This document shows, piece after piece, positions 19,556-28,546 of a DNA stretch of 64,000 bases. Position 1 is the stretch's first letter. Each line of letters begins with the position of its first letter. The notes under the pieces were generated by a model. That model did no database searches. It worked only from the letters and a program-made list of their open reading frames with translations, and was not told the DNA's origin. The DNA comes from Hartmannibacter diazotrophicus. GTDB taxonomy: Bacteria > Pseudomonadota > Alphaproteobacteria > Rhizobiales > Pleomorphomonadaceae. The DNA lies in NCBI RefSeq assembly GCF_900231165.1, contig NZ_LT960614.1:4341501-4405500 (forward strand), read 5' to 3'. The translations under genes and the position numbers were made by a program.

Positions 19556-21147
19556 CTGTAGACCCAGGTCTCCGCTGGTTCGCCGTTGTCGAAATGCAGC
19601 TCGGCGCGAAGTTCGATGAGTTCCTCGCTGCCCGGATCGAGCTGGAAGCTCAATCGGAAGCCGCCGGTGACATCATTGTTCTGGAGCACGACATTCTTGA
19701 CCGAGCCCTTGTAGGAACTGACCGTCGCCTTGGGCTGGCCAATAGCGCCGCGATCGATCCCTGCTGCCAGCGAGTAGTCGACGACGAAAAGGCGCATGCC
19801 GCTGTCGCGATCGTTCGGCACCTGGCCCGAACGCGTCGACGTCACCCGCGCTGAACCCAGCGCCGCCTCCGGATCGCCGCCCCAGGCAAGCCTGTAGGCG
19901 AAACTGAACTCCGAGCCCGCGGGGATCGGCTCGTGCGGGTTCCAGTAGGCGACGATATTGTCGTGGATCTCCGAATCGGTCGGGATCTCGATCAGCGTGA
20001 CGAGGCCGGAGCCCCAGTCGCCGACCGGCTCGATCCAGAGGCTCGGACGGCGCTGGTAGGCGGCCTCCAGATCTTCGTAATCGTCGAAATTGCGGTTGCG
20101 CTGGATGAGCCCGAAGCCGCGCGGCGCGGTATCGGAAAAGGCACTGATCTGCAGCGTCTTCGGATTGGCCAGAGGGCGCCAGAGCCGCTCGCCCCGACCG
20201 GTGACCATGAGCAGGCCGTCGGAATCGTGCACGGACGGACGGAAATCATCGATGTCATGCGGCCCGTTGCCGGAGAAGAAGTACATGCTCGTCCCCGGCG
20301 CAAGCCCGACCTTCTGCAGGTCGACACGCGGAAAGAGCTGCGCCTCCACATCCATCAGCGTCGGCATGCCCGGCCTCAGCGTGAACCGGTAGGCACCGGT
20401 CGTCGAGGGACTGTCGAGAAGCGCCGAGACGACGATGGAATCGGCCGCCTCGGACGGCCTTTCGACCCAGAAGGCACGGAAGGTCGGAAACTCCTCGCCC
20501 TCCGGATCGGCTGTTTTCAGCGCAAGACCGCGCGCCGAGATCCCGTAGACCTGCCCCTTGGCGAGCGAGCGGAAATAGCTCGCGCCCTGGAAGACGGCGA
20601 TCTCGTCGTAATAGTCGGGCGTATTGATCGGCCCGTGGATACGGATGCCGGCAAAGCCGATGTCCTCGTTCGGGATCGGTTGCGGCACGAGCGATCCGAA
20701 GGAGAACATCTCCGGATCATAGGGAAGGTGCGTGGCCTCCCCCTTGTTCACCAGCGCCACTTCCACCGGCTGCTTGAAATAGGCGCCGCGATGAAAGAGC
20801 TGGAGCTGGAACGGCAGCTTCTGGTCCGCCCAGATCGACTTTTCGCGCCTGAAGCGGATATCGCGATACTGGTCGTAGGAAAGGTTCTGCAAGACATCCG
20901 GCAAGGAACTGTCCGGCGCCTGGAACTCCTGCGCGGCAAGCTTCCTTGCGATCTCCGCGACGGTCGAGCGGCGAAACGGGCCGCTGACGGCGAACTGGGC
21001 CTGCGTCGCCGCCGCGAAGGCCGCGGTCGGCAGGACGCCGCCAAAGGCGGCAACCACGGAGCCGATCGCCGCAAGTCCCCCCTTCATGAGATCGCGTCGG
21101 TCCGGCTGAAAGTCATCCGATTTCGAACGGGTGCTCGTCAGGTCCAA
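19543..21147 (-). CDS. opgG: Periplasmic glucan biosynthesis protein OpgG/OpgD
   Basis: A 534-residue periplasmic protein that modifies or branches the glucan made by OpgH. It has a twin-arginine signal (R17-R18 in PDRRDLMKG, hydrophobic to about residue 50), so export is likely by Tat, a feature known from OpgD. The mature region shows family phrases: QNLSYDQYRDIRFRR, LFHRGAYFKQPV, GFAGIRIHGPIN, YFRSLAKGQVYGISARGLA, DGLLMVTGRGERLWRPL, WIEPVGDWGSG and the C-terminal ETWVYRW. First gene of an opgG-opgH operon. Confidence 0.92.
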   Translation of the reverse strand: MDLTSTRSKSDDFQPDRRDLMKGGLAAIGSVVAAFGGVLPTAAFAAATQAQFAVSGPFRRSTVAEIARKLAAQEFQAPDSSLPDVLQNLSYDQYRDIRFRREKSIWADQKLPFQLQLFHRGAYFKQPVEVALVNKGEATHLPYDPEMFSFGSLVPQPIPNEDIGFAGIRIHGPINTPDYYDEIAVFQGASYFRSLAKGQVYGISARGLALKTADPEGEEFPTFRAFWVERPSEAADSIVVSALLDSPSTTGAYRFTLRPGMPTLMDVEAQLFPRVDLQKVGLAPGTSMYFFSGNGPHDIDDFRPSVHDSDGLLMVTGRGERLWRPLANPKTLQISAFSDTAPRGFGLIQRNRNFDDYEDLEAAYQRRPSLWIEPVGDWGSGLVTLIEIPTDSEIHDNIVAYWNPHEPIPAGSEFSFAYRLAWGGDPEAALGSARVTSTRSGQVPNDRDSGMRLFVVDYSLAAGIDRGAIGQPKATVSSYKGSVKNVVLQNNDVTGGFRLSFQLDPGSEELIELRAELHFDNGEPAETWVYRWTA

Positions 21148-21510
21148 AATTCAAGGCTCCGCAAGGCAATACTAGAAACGACGTCGTCCCGGTGGCCTCG
21201 ATGTCCCGGCTGCGGACCGACCCGGTATCGGGTCATTCCGCACCCTCCCGGATCTCCCGAGGTCGCAGGCGGGAAACCCCGGCAGCCGGCCGGCGACACG
21301 CCAGCTCCGAACTGCTCGTAACCATCAAGACATAGCGGGAACTTGTCCCGTTTCATAGTGGCAACTCCTGTTGGCGGGACGCTCCAGGAAAGGCAACGCA
21401 CCAACCGCTCATCCGGTTCTCTCAAGTCTGATTTCCCCCGCCCGAACACCAGGGGAGCAACGCTCCTCGAAGGCGTCCGGACATCCTGCCGGGCGGCCAC
21501 GCGCAAGGCC
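21148..21510. other. Intergenic region upstream of opgG
   Basis: No credible gene. It should hold the opgGH promoter. The only structure noted is a short inverted repeat CGGGA-acttg-TCCCG at 21336-21350. Confidence 0.5.
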
Positions 21511-22134
21511 TCATGCCCCGTTCACGACCGAGACGCCGGCGGCCTTCATCTCCGCGATGGCCGCATCGAGCGATCCTCCAAGGTCGATCCCCCGGCAGGC
21601 ATCGAGAAGCACGACCGCCTCAAAGCCCTCGCGGGCCGCATCGATGGCCGAATAGGCAACGCAGAAATCGGTCGCAAGACCCACGAAATAGAGCCTGCGG
21701 AAACCCCGCTCGCGCAAGGCGCCGGCAAGGCCCGTCGTCGTCTTGCGGTCGTTTTCGAAGAAGGCCGAATAGGAATCGATCTCGGGCCGGAACCCCTTGC
21801 GCACGATCAACTCGACCGGATTGAGATCGAGGCCCGGATGAAAGGCGGCGCCGTCGCTGCCCTTGACGCAGTGGTCCGACCAGAGCGTCTGGAGGCCGTA
21901 ATCGGCCTCGATCGTCTCGAACGGAGCCTTCCCGGGATGGCTGGAGGCAAAGGAGAGATGCCCGGCCGGATGCCAGTCCTGCGTTGCCACGACATGGGCA
22001 AAACGCGGGCTGAGCGCATTGATGATTTCGACCACCGCATCGCCGTCGGTCACGGCAAGTGCTCCGCCAGGGCAAAAGTCTTTCTGCACGTCGATCACGA
22101 CGAGGGCCTCGTCCGCCCTGAAATCGGTTGCCAT
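21511..22134 (-). CDS. pncA: Nicotinamidase
   Basis: A 207-residue isochorismatase-fold amidase that turns nicotinamide into nicotinate for NAD salvage. The catalytic triad is visible: D15 in LVVIDVQKDF, a lysine in the central sheet (LIVRKGFRPEID), and C158 in VGLATDFCV. The metal site is the D..H..H motif in TQDWHPAGHLSF. The start at 22134 has a GGAGGTTTG ribosome site directly upstream. An in-frame upstream extension of 36 codons is not family-like. Confidence 0.93.
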   Translation of the reverse strand: MATDFRADEALVVIDVQKDFCPGGALAVTDGDAVVEIINALSPRFAHVVATQDWHPAGHLSFASSHPGKAPFETIEADYGLQTLWSDHCVKGSDGAAFHPGLDLNPVELIVRKGFRPEIDSYSAFFENDRKTTTGLAGALRERGFRRLYFVGLATDFCVAYSAIDAAREGFEAVVLLDACRGIDLGGSLDAAIAEMKAAGVSVVNGA

Positions 22135-22606
22135 CAAACCTCCAAGCCAGTTCGAATCATCTGCGGCCCGCCGCCATTCACCGGACGAATACGCGCCGGC
22201 TCGCTCCGGAGGAAGACAATACAACGCCGCCCGGCCATGCATAAATCGCGATTAACCATATCCTATCCGATTGCCAGAACCCGGCCATTGTGAGGCGTTG
22301 CCCCGGGCAACCCCGAATGAAGCGAAAATGCCTCCTGACCGGACTGCTGTTTCAGGCCACCTGCCAACGCTTGCCGGCGGCCGGGAAAGCCCAGCATTCA
22401 CCCTGTGTGCGGCGAGCCACAGCCCCCGATTGCGATTCCCGCCGGGCGATTTATTCTGCCAATATTGATGAATCGGATTTTGCAGCCGGCCCGTGCTGGA
22501 GCGGACCAGGACTCGAAGGCCTCGTGGCAACCGGCAATGCCTCGCCATTGCTTGCGTCCGGCCGGTCGTCCTGTCGATTTGAGACCATTCGTTTGAGGTT
22601 CACGCC
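22135..22606. other. Intergenic region between pncA and the iron permease
   Basis: Divergent promoter region of 472 bp. No gene or clear Fur/Irr box was recognised. A short inverted repeat GTTGCC-CCG-GGCAAC lies near 22297-22311. Confidence 0.5.
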
Positions 22607-23434
22607 ATGCTTGCTCCGCTCGTCGTCATTTTCCGGGAGGTTCTGGAAGCCGGCCTGATCATCGGTCTGGTCCTGGCGGCGACACGGGGCATTCCAAGAC
22701 GTCTGAGCTATATCTCGGCAGGCGCGGCCGCCGGTTTCTTCGGCTCCACGCTGCTGGCCGCCTTCGCACACGAGATTGCCGGTTTCTTCGACGGCACGGG
22801 CCAGTATCTGCTCAACGCCCTCATCCTGATGACCGCCGTTGTCACGCTCTGCTGGCATGCGACATGGATGTCGCGCAATGGCAACGCGCTGAGCGAAAGG
22901 TTATCGGCGCTCGGCCACGATATCGCGGCGGCGCGCCAGCCGCTAACCGCCCTCTCGATTGTCGTGGCGGCCGTCGTGCTGCGCGAGGGATTCGAGATCG
23001 TCCTCTTTCTCTATGGCGTCCTCGCCCTCGACACGCCGACGACGTCCAGTCTCTTCACTAGCGGCATTCTCGGCATCCTTGCCGGCATCGCCGTCTCGGC
23101 TGCCGTCTATCTCGGCTTTGCCGCCATTCCGCTGCGGCACATCCTCGGCGTCACCAACGTCCTCATGACGCTGCTGGCCGCAGGGCTTGCCGCCAACGCG
23201 GTCGATCTTCTCCAGCGCAGCGGTTACGCGAACGTCCTCTATCCGACGGCCTGGAATTCGTCCTGGCTCGTCGATCAGGGGTCGATCTTCGGCAATATCC
23301 TGCATGTGCTGGTCGGCTACGTCGATCATCCGAGCCAACTCCAGGTGTTGGTCTACGTGGCGACCATCGCCGGCATCCAGGCTCTCGTGATGCTGGCCCG
23401 GCCGTCCGCCCGGTCGCCGCAAGGCCGGGGATAG
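22607..23434 (+). CDS. FTR1-family iron permease
   Basis: A 275-residue polytopic membrane protein of the OFeT/FTR1 iron transporter family. The two hallmark REXXE iron-binding motifs are present: R10-E14 (REVLE) in helix 1 and R126-E130 (REGFE) in helix 4. Seven hydrophobic segments are visible. In EfeUOB-type systems a periplasmic EfeO and a peroxidase accompany it. Neither is adjacent here, so partners must be elsewhere or the permease works alone. Substrate (Fe3+ or Fe2+) is inferred from the family. Confidence 0.88.
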   Translation: MLAPLVVIFREVLEAGLIIGLVLAATRGIPRRLSYISAGAAAGFFGSTLLAAFAHEIAGFFDGTGQYLLNALILMTAVVTLCWHATWMSRNGNALSERLSALGHDIAAARQPLTALSIVVAAVVLREGFEIVLFLYGVLALDTPTTSSLFTSGILGILAGIAVSAAVYLGFAAIPLRHILGVTNVLMTLLAAGLAANAVDLLQRSGYANVLYPTAWNSSWLVDQGSIFGNILHVLVGYVDHPSQLQVLVYVATIAGIQALVMLARPSARSPQGRG

Positions 23435-23509
23435 ACGAGCCGGGCAGTGACCGGAGAGGCCAGCTTGCGCCGGGCGTCTGATGGTCCTGGCCTCCGGAGC
23501 ATTCTCCCT

Positions 23510-24169
23510 TCAGGACCAGATCGTCTGGGCCGCGATCCAATAGCCGGCATAGAGGATGGCCAGCCACACTGTCGCCACGACGAGCCGCCTGGCGAAGCGA
23601 TCGACTTTGGCGCCGGTCGGGGTTTTCGTGAACTTTCGATAGAAATGGCCGAAAAGCAGGGGCAGGCAGGCAAGTCCGATCAGGCCGGCGATGAGCCCGA
23701 GGAAGGACAAGGCCATCATCGGACCTCCGACCGCCCAAATGAGGGAGACGATCCCCACGAAAAGCCCGGCCTTGACGAGCATCCCGATGCAAAAGGCGAC
23801 GATCTCGCCAAGCGGCGATTCAAAGAAAATCTTCAAAAGCCAGATGACGGCAAGAGAGCCACCGAACGTTAGGCCCGCCACAGGCCAGGACTGCAAGAAG
23901 AGATATGCCCCGGCACCGGCGATGCAGGACAGAAAGAAGGCCGCGCCTTGCGGGCTCATGCCCTGGCGGGAACCGCCGTAGACCGGAGAGCGAACCGCAA
24001 CGCTATGCGGGATCGTCTGGGATCCCCATGAGCGATTTGCCTCCTCGCTTTGCTTGGCTCGCACATAGTCGTCGTAACCGGCGGCGTTGTGAATGTTGCC
24101 GGTGAGGCTCCCGCTCTGTCCGAGGCTGCGCTGATAGGCGATTTCGCGCCATTCCGCTTGTGTTGCCAT
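23510..24169 (-). CDS. Membrane protein of unknown function
   Basis: A 219-residue protein. The hydrophilic N-terminal ~75 residues (MATQAEWREIAYQRSLGQSG) include a Gly/Ser/Tyr-rich stretch. About five membrane helices follow between residues 76 and 190, then a basic connector (GHFYRKFTKTPTGAKVDRFARR) and a last helix. A GGAGGTGAATTGCG ribosome site precedes ATG at 24169. No family is recognised. It stands alone between the iron permease and the kinase operon. Confidence 0.7.
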   Translation of the reverse strand: MATQAEWREIAYQRSLGQSGSLTGNIHNAAGYDDYVRAKQSEEANRSWGSQTIPHSVAVRSPVYGGSRQGMSPQGAAFFLSCIAGAGAYLFLQSWPVAGLTFGGSLAVIWLLKIFFESPLGEIVAFCIGMLVKAGLFVGIVSLIWAVGGPMMALSFLGLIAGLIGLACLPLLFGHFYRKFTKTPTGAKVDRFARRLVVATVWLAILYAGYWIAAQTIWS

Positions 24170-24313
24170 CGCAATTCACCTCCGTTGCCGCGCGGGCCGA
24201 TCGACTCCTTTCCGGTCATGGACAAGAGAAGCGGATTTCCGCCGTTCCAACGAGAGACGATGGGCGCGGGCAACCGACAGGGACGACTGCCGATGGTCTT
24301 GCCGAGCTTGCGC

Positions 24314-25738
24314 TCACCCTGACGCCCGGGCATAGCCTTCCACGGCCTTGAGCGCGGCTTCGAAACGCCGCCGGCGCATGTCCGCATGGAGCGCGCCGGA
24401 TGCCGCAACAACCGTTCCTTCCCGCACCTCGGGAAGATCGATCCCCGCCCCTTCCGCCGCCATCCGGGCCAGACCGGCGGCAGTCAGTTCCGGCTCGGCG
24501 GAAACGAACAGGTCGCGGCCGGTGACATCCGCGAGAAACTGCGTGAAATAACCATTGCGGGACAAGCCGCCATCGACCGAGACCGCACCGGCGAAGGACT
24601 GTTCCGCCTCCATGGAGATGAGCACCTCGGCGCTGCGCAGGGCAATGCCCTCCAGCAATGCCTGCATCATGTCGCCCTTTCCGGTCGCAAGGCCGAGACC
24701 GAGCCAGCCTCCCCGCGCCTGCCGGCTCCAGTGTGGACAACCGATGCCGGAGAGCGCCGGCACGAAAGCGATGCCCCGGTCGATGGCCGATGACGCCTCG
24801 AAGGCGCCGATCTCGCCATAATCGCCGAAGAGGCCGAGATCGCAGGCCCAGTTGACCGCCGCCGCCGCCGCATAGACGCCGCCGTCGAGCGCATAGGTCA
24901 CCGCCTCGCCGGGCCGTTGCCAGCCGACCGTCGGCAAGGGACCCGGCTTTTCCGGTCGCTTGAGAGTCCCGGTCACGCATTGCGCGAAGGCACCGGTGCC
25001 GAAGGTGATCTTCGCCTCGCCCGGATTGCGGCAGCCATGGCCGTAGAGCGCCGCCTGCTGGTCGACGATGCTCGCGCCAAGACGAAGCCCGTGCGGAAGC
25101 GGACCCAGATTGCCGCAGGTCGGCCCGATCGGTGGGAGCGCCTCGATCGGAACGCCGAAGATCCGGCAAAGCTCTTCGTCCCACTCGCAGGTCTCGAGAT
25201 TCATCAGCGACGTGCGCGAGGCCGTGGCGACATCGGTCTCGAAGCGCCCGGTCAGCCGGTCGCGGAAGAAGGCATCGGTGGTGCTGAGACGCAGCCGGCC
25301 GAGTGCCGCCAGTTCCCGCGCCCGTGGGATGTTTCGGACAATCCAGCCGAGCTTCGAAGCCGAGAAATAGGGATCGAGCGGCAGGCCCGCCCGCGCCATC
25401 ACCTCCGGCCCGACGCCGTCGGCTTCAAGCGCGGCCGTCACGTCGGCGGTGCGATCATCCTGCCAGACGATGACCGGGCTGATCGCCTTGCCATCCTCGG
25501 CATCCCAGGCAAGACAGCTTTCGCCCTGATTGTCGATCCCGGCGAGACGTGCGCCTTCGGCCGCGGCAAGGCACCGGACGACGTTGGCGAGCAGTTCCTC
25601 CGGATCGTGCTCGACATGGCCCGCTGCCGGATAGAACTGCCTGTGGGTCAGCGAGAGAACCGGCCGCAGCCGCCCGCTTGCGTCCATCCGGAGGGCGCGG
25701 GTGCTGGTCGTGCCCTGATCGATCGCCAGTATCTGCAT
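24314..25738 (-). CDS. FGGY-family carbohydrate kinase, glycerol-kinase-like
   Basis: A 474-residue sugar/polyol kinase of the GlpK branch: AIDQGTTSTRAL phosphate-1 motif at residues 5-16, VIVWQDDRTADV, DPYFSASKLGWI, VDQQAALYGHG, FGTGAFAQCVTG, GGWLGLGLATG and VDGGLSRNGYF. Compared from memory with E. coli GlpK, the glycerol contacts Glu84, Tyr135, Asp245 and Phe270 are kept. Arg83 of NQRET, however, is Gly here (NQGES), so substrate may not be glycerol. It is about 28 residues shorter than GlpK. Its ATG abuts the stop codon of the upstream flavoprotein with no gap, so it is third in a coupled operon. Confidence 0.88.
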   Translation of the reverse strand: MQILAIDQGTTSTRALRMDASGRLRPVLSLTHRQFYPAAGHVEHDPEELLANVVRCLAAAEGARLAGIDNQGESCLAWDAEDGKAISPVIVWQDDRTADVTAALEADGVGPEVMARAGLPLDPYFSASKLGWIVRNIPRARELAALGRLRLSTTDAFFRDRLTGRFETDVATASRTSLMNLETCEWDEELCRIFGVPIEALPPIGPTCGNLGPLPHGLRLGASIVDQQAALYGHGCRNPGEAKITFGTGAFAQCVTGTLKRPEKPGPLPTVGWQRPGEAVTYALDGGVYAAAAAVNWACDLGLFGDYGEIGAFEASSAIDRGIAFVPALSGIGCPHWSRQARGGWLGLGLATGKGDMMQALLEGIALRSAEVLISMEAEQSFAGAVSVDGGLSRNGYFTQFLADVTGRDLFVSAEPELTAAGLARMAAEGAGIDLPEVREGTVVAASGALHADMRRRRFEAALKAVEGYARASG

Positions 25739-26983
25739 TCAGCCCTCGTCGAGAACAACGCGAAGATCATCCCCCTGCCGTGCCGATGCTGGCAGGGAGG
25801 GGATGGGGAGCAGGATACGCCGCTCCGGCAGGCTGTCGATCCTCCGCTCGACGAGACATTCGCCGCCCCGCATCAGCCGAAGGCGGCCACTGGCCGGACG
25901 CAAGAGACGAACCTGGATACGGTCGGCCGCTCCAGGCGCGGCGGGGCCGCAAGCAAGCCTTTGCGGCAGCGCCAGCTTCAGGGCGTCGCTGTCGACGGTG
26001 ACGCGAACGCTGGCCTCGGGAGATGGCAACCGCCCGGCGAGCGCCGCCGCGATGGCCTTCGCCGCGCGATGTCCTTCCGCCCAGCTCCAGCCGGCGGTCT
26101 CGACTGCGCGCAGCAGATTGCCGGCCGCGAAATAGGCAGGATCCGACAGGCGGCCATACTGGTCGATCGCCGGGCCGCCGCTGAGGCGATCGAATTCCAG
26201 ATGGCTCTGGCGAATGAGCGTTGCCTCCGGCCGGAAGGCGCCGGTGACGATGACGCCATCGGCCTCGATCTCGCGTCGACCCTCGGCATCGGCCACGACC
26301 ACGCGCTCCACCCGGTCACGGCCAAGGATTTCCTCGACCTCCGTGCCGACGAGAACCGGAACGCCCATCAGATGAGCGAGAACCGTCGAGATCGCACGCG
26401 CCGTCGGACGCGACCCCGGCTCGATCATCGCCAGCGGCCGGATGCCAGCATGGCGGCAGGTGAGCAGCGCGGAGAAGGCGACAAGCTCCGAGCCGACGAT
26501 CACCGGCCGCAGGAACGGACGCTGTCCGTTGAGATAGACGAGCCCCTGGAGCGCCCCGGTCGGGATGACGCCTCCCGGTTTCTCGCCGCCGATCAGGCGT
26601 CCGGCCCGGCTCGTCTCGCGAACGCCGGTTGCAAGCAGCACCGCGCGCCCCTCGATCTGGCGAAGCCCGTCGGGCGTGGAGAGCGAGAGACGACCGCCCG
26701 GATGCAGGGCCGTGACCGCCGTGTGGGTCCTGATCTCGACGCCGGCGGCCTTTGCCCGTTTCACCAGCCGCGCGGCGTAGTCAGGCCCTTTCAGCACGCG
26801 GTGAAACTCGCGCATACCGAAGGGATAGTGGCCGCAATGGCGCGGAATGCCGCCGGCCTCCCCCTCGCGGTCAAGAACGATGACGCGGGCGATCCCGGAT
26901 CGGCGCAGTTCCGTCGCCGCGGCAAGGCCCGCCGGACCGCCGCCGACGACGATGACGTCGGCCTGTTCCGCCTCCTCACGCAT
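25739..26983 (-). CDS. NAD(P)/FAD oxidoreductase, GlpB/TM1433-like subunit
   Basis: A 414-residue pyridine-nucleotide-disulfide-fold flavoprotein: dinucleotide motif VIVVGGGPAGLAAATEL at residues 10-26, GGIPRHCGH, LLATGVRETSRAGRLIGG, TGAFRPEATL and a late GNLLRAVETAGWSWAEG motif. It follows the GlpA-like gene with an 8-nt overlap. Such GlpA-like/oxidoreductase pairs next to a glycerol kinase are known, for example in Thermotoga. There a small Cys-rich DUF1667 protein usually follows. Here instead a cysteine-free tail of about 80 residues is fused at the C-terminus. The start at 26983 (MREEAEQ) is chosen over one 19 codons upstream. Confidence 0.82.
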   Translation of the reverse strand: MREEAEQADVIVVGGGPAGLAAATELRRSGIARVIVLDREGEAGGIPRHCGHYPFGMREFHRVLKGPDYAARLVKRAKAAGVEIRTHTAVTALHPGGRLSLSTPDGLRQIEGRAVLLATGVRETSRAGRLIGGEKPGGVIPTGALQGLVYLNGQRPFLRPVIVGSELVAFSALLTCRHAGIRPLAMIEPGSRPTARAISTVLAHLMGVPVLVGTEVEEILGRDRVERVVVADAEGRREIEADGVIVTGAFRPEATLIRQSHLEFDRLSGGPAIDQYGRLSDPAYFAAGNLLRAVETAGWSWAEGHRAAKAIAAALAGRLPSPEASVRVTVDSDALKLALPQRLACGPAAPGAADRIQVRLLRPASGRLRLMRGGECLVERRIDSLPERRILLPIPSLPASARQGDDLRVVLDEG

Positions 26984-28415
26984 CGTCAGATCCTCCGGCG
27001 AGCATCGGCTGGGCCAGTTTGCCCTCGGTGATCCGGGCAAGATCCGCCGAGCAATAGAAGCCCTGGCAGCGTCCCATCGTGACGCGCGAGCGGCGCTTGA
27101 GACCGCCCATGGATGAAGCCGCGAGCGGACCGCTCAGCGCTGCCTCGATTTCGCGCCGGGTGACCATCTCGCAATGGCAGACGATCCCGCCGTTGCCGGG
27201 CTGGCACCAGTCGCGCCGCGCCTCGTCGGAGAGTGCGGGCATCTGAGCCCAGACGGGATCGGCAATCGGCGTCCACTCCCGATTGGCAAGACGGGCCACG
27301 TGCGCCGCGATCCCGAGCGCCGCCGTGAGGCCCGTCGACCGGATGCCGCCGACGCAGATGTAGTCGTCCGCGAGATCGGCCCGGATGCGGTATTCCTTTT
27401 CCTCGGTCGCCGGACGAAGACCGGCATAGATCGCCGTCACGTCATGATCGGCAAGCGCGGGAAGAATCTCCTCGGCCTTGCGCACGAGTGCCTGCATCGT
27501 CTCGCGGTCGAGAACCGCATGGGCCCGATCCTCCTGCTCCTCGGCGGTCGGCCCGACCAGCAGGTTGCCGAAGGCCGTGCGGCAAACGACGATCCCCTTG
27601 GTGATCTTCGTCGGCACAGGCAGGAGGATATGGCCGGCGAGCGCCGCCGCCGGCTTGTCGTAGACGACGAACTGCCCCTTGCGTGGCTTGACGGTGAACC
27701 AGTTCTCGCCTGTGACGCGGCGGTCGACGATATCTCCGTAAAGACCGGCCGCGTTGATCACCAGCCGCGCACGAACCGTGCACTGCGATGTTTCCAGCAA
27801 CCACGCACCATCGACACGACGCCCGGAGAGCACTTCGGTGGAGCGCATCAGATGCGCACCGTTTTGCAGCGCCTGCAGCAGATAGCCATGCGCTGCCGAC
27901 CAGGGATCGATCAGGGATTCGCCCGGCACCCGGAAGCCGGCGACAACGTGCGGCGACAACTCGGGTTCGAGCGCCAGCAGGCCGGCCCGGTCGAGCGGCT
28001 CGATATCATCGACGCCATTCGCCCGCGCCTGATCCATCAGCTTCGGCAACTCGGCGGCCTGCGCCTCGTTCCAGGCAAGCACGAGTGCGCCGGAGCGAAT
28101 AAGCGGCAGGCCCAGCTTTTCGTGGATGTCCAGATAGAGCCGATAGCCCTCGCGCACGCAGGCAAGTTCCAGCGATCCCTCGGGCGCATCGAAGCCCGTG
28201 TGCAGGATGGCGCTGTTGCCCTTGGAGGCGCCGTCCAGAACGTCAACGGCCTTTTCCAGCACGACCACGGACGCACCGTCGAGCGTGAATCGGCGCGCAA
28301 GGGCACAGCCCACGATGCCGGCTCCGATCACCGCCACATCGAATGTCTGATTGGCGCTTATTTTTTGAGCACTGCTCACGAAGTGACCGCCCAAGTTCAT
28401 TGTGGAATTGTTCAT
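26976..28415 (-). CDS. GlpA-like FAD dehydrogenase with BFD-type [2Fe-2S] domain
   Basis: A 479-residue DAO-fold flavoprotein (VAVIGAGIVGCALARRFTLDG) followed by a C-terminal BFD-like iron-sulfur domain with Cys413, Cys415, Cys450 and Cys455 (C-X-C-X34-C-X4-C). This is the layout of anaerobic-type glycerol-3-phosphate dehydrogenases rather than GlpD. The likely reaction is oxidation of a polyol phosphate such as glycerol 3-phosphate, passing electrons to the paired oxidoreductase. No GlpC membrane anchor is present. ATG at 28415 starts 5 bp from a perfect palindrome; an ATG at 28400 or GTG at 28382 are alternative starts. First gene of the minus-strand operon. Confidence 0.85.
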   Translation of the reverse strand: MNNSTMNLGGHFVSSAQKISANQTFDVAVIGAGIVGCALARRFTLDGASVVVLEKAVDVLDGASKGNSAILHTGFDAPEGSLELACVREGYRLYLDIHEKLGLPLIRSGALVLAWNEAQAAELPKLMDQARANGVDDIEPLDRAGLLALEPELSPHVVAGFRVPGESLIDPWSAAHGYLLQALQNGAHLMRSTEVLSGRRVDGAWLLETSQCTVRARLVINAAGLYGDIVDRRVTGENWFTVKPRKGQFVVYDKPAAALAGHILLPVPTKITKGIVVCRTAFGNLLVGPTAEEQEDRAHAVLDRETMQALVRKAEEILPALADHDVTAIYAGLRPATEEKEYRIRADLADDYICVGGIRSTGLTAALGIAAHVARLANREWTPIADPVWAQMPALSDEARRDWCQPGNGGIVCHCEMVTRREIEAALSGPLAASSMGGLKRRSRVTMGRCQGFYCSADLARITEGKLAQPMLAGGSDDA

Positions 28416-28419
28416 CTAT

Positions 28420-28433
28420 TGACTGATCAGTCA
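28420..28433. promoter_or_regulatory. Perfect 14-bp palindrome, probable DeoR operator
   Basis: TGACTGATCAGTCA lies between the divergent GlpA-like and DeoR genes, 5 bp before the GlpA-like ATG. This is the expected place for the operator of the adjacent regulator, where binding could also block ribosome entry. Confidence 0.6.
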
Positions 28434-28546
28434 TTTGTGTCAAGCTGGCGCTCTGGTTACAGGGAAAATCCGTCCTTGCTGGAGCAAATAATTCAAACGG
28501 CCCAAAACTTGCTGATCTGTATCATTCGGTATTAACTGGACGGAGC

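Noticed and set aside
17321-19561. 746-codon open frame on the plus strand
   Set aside because: Antisense of opgH.
21138-21506. 122-codon frame between opgG and pncA on the minus strand
   Set aside because: Low-complexity composition, no ribosome site, overlaps the opgG start region.
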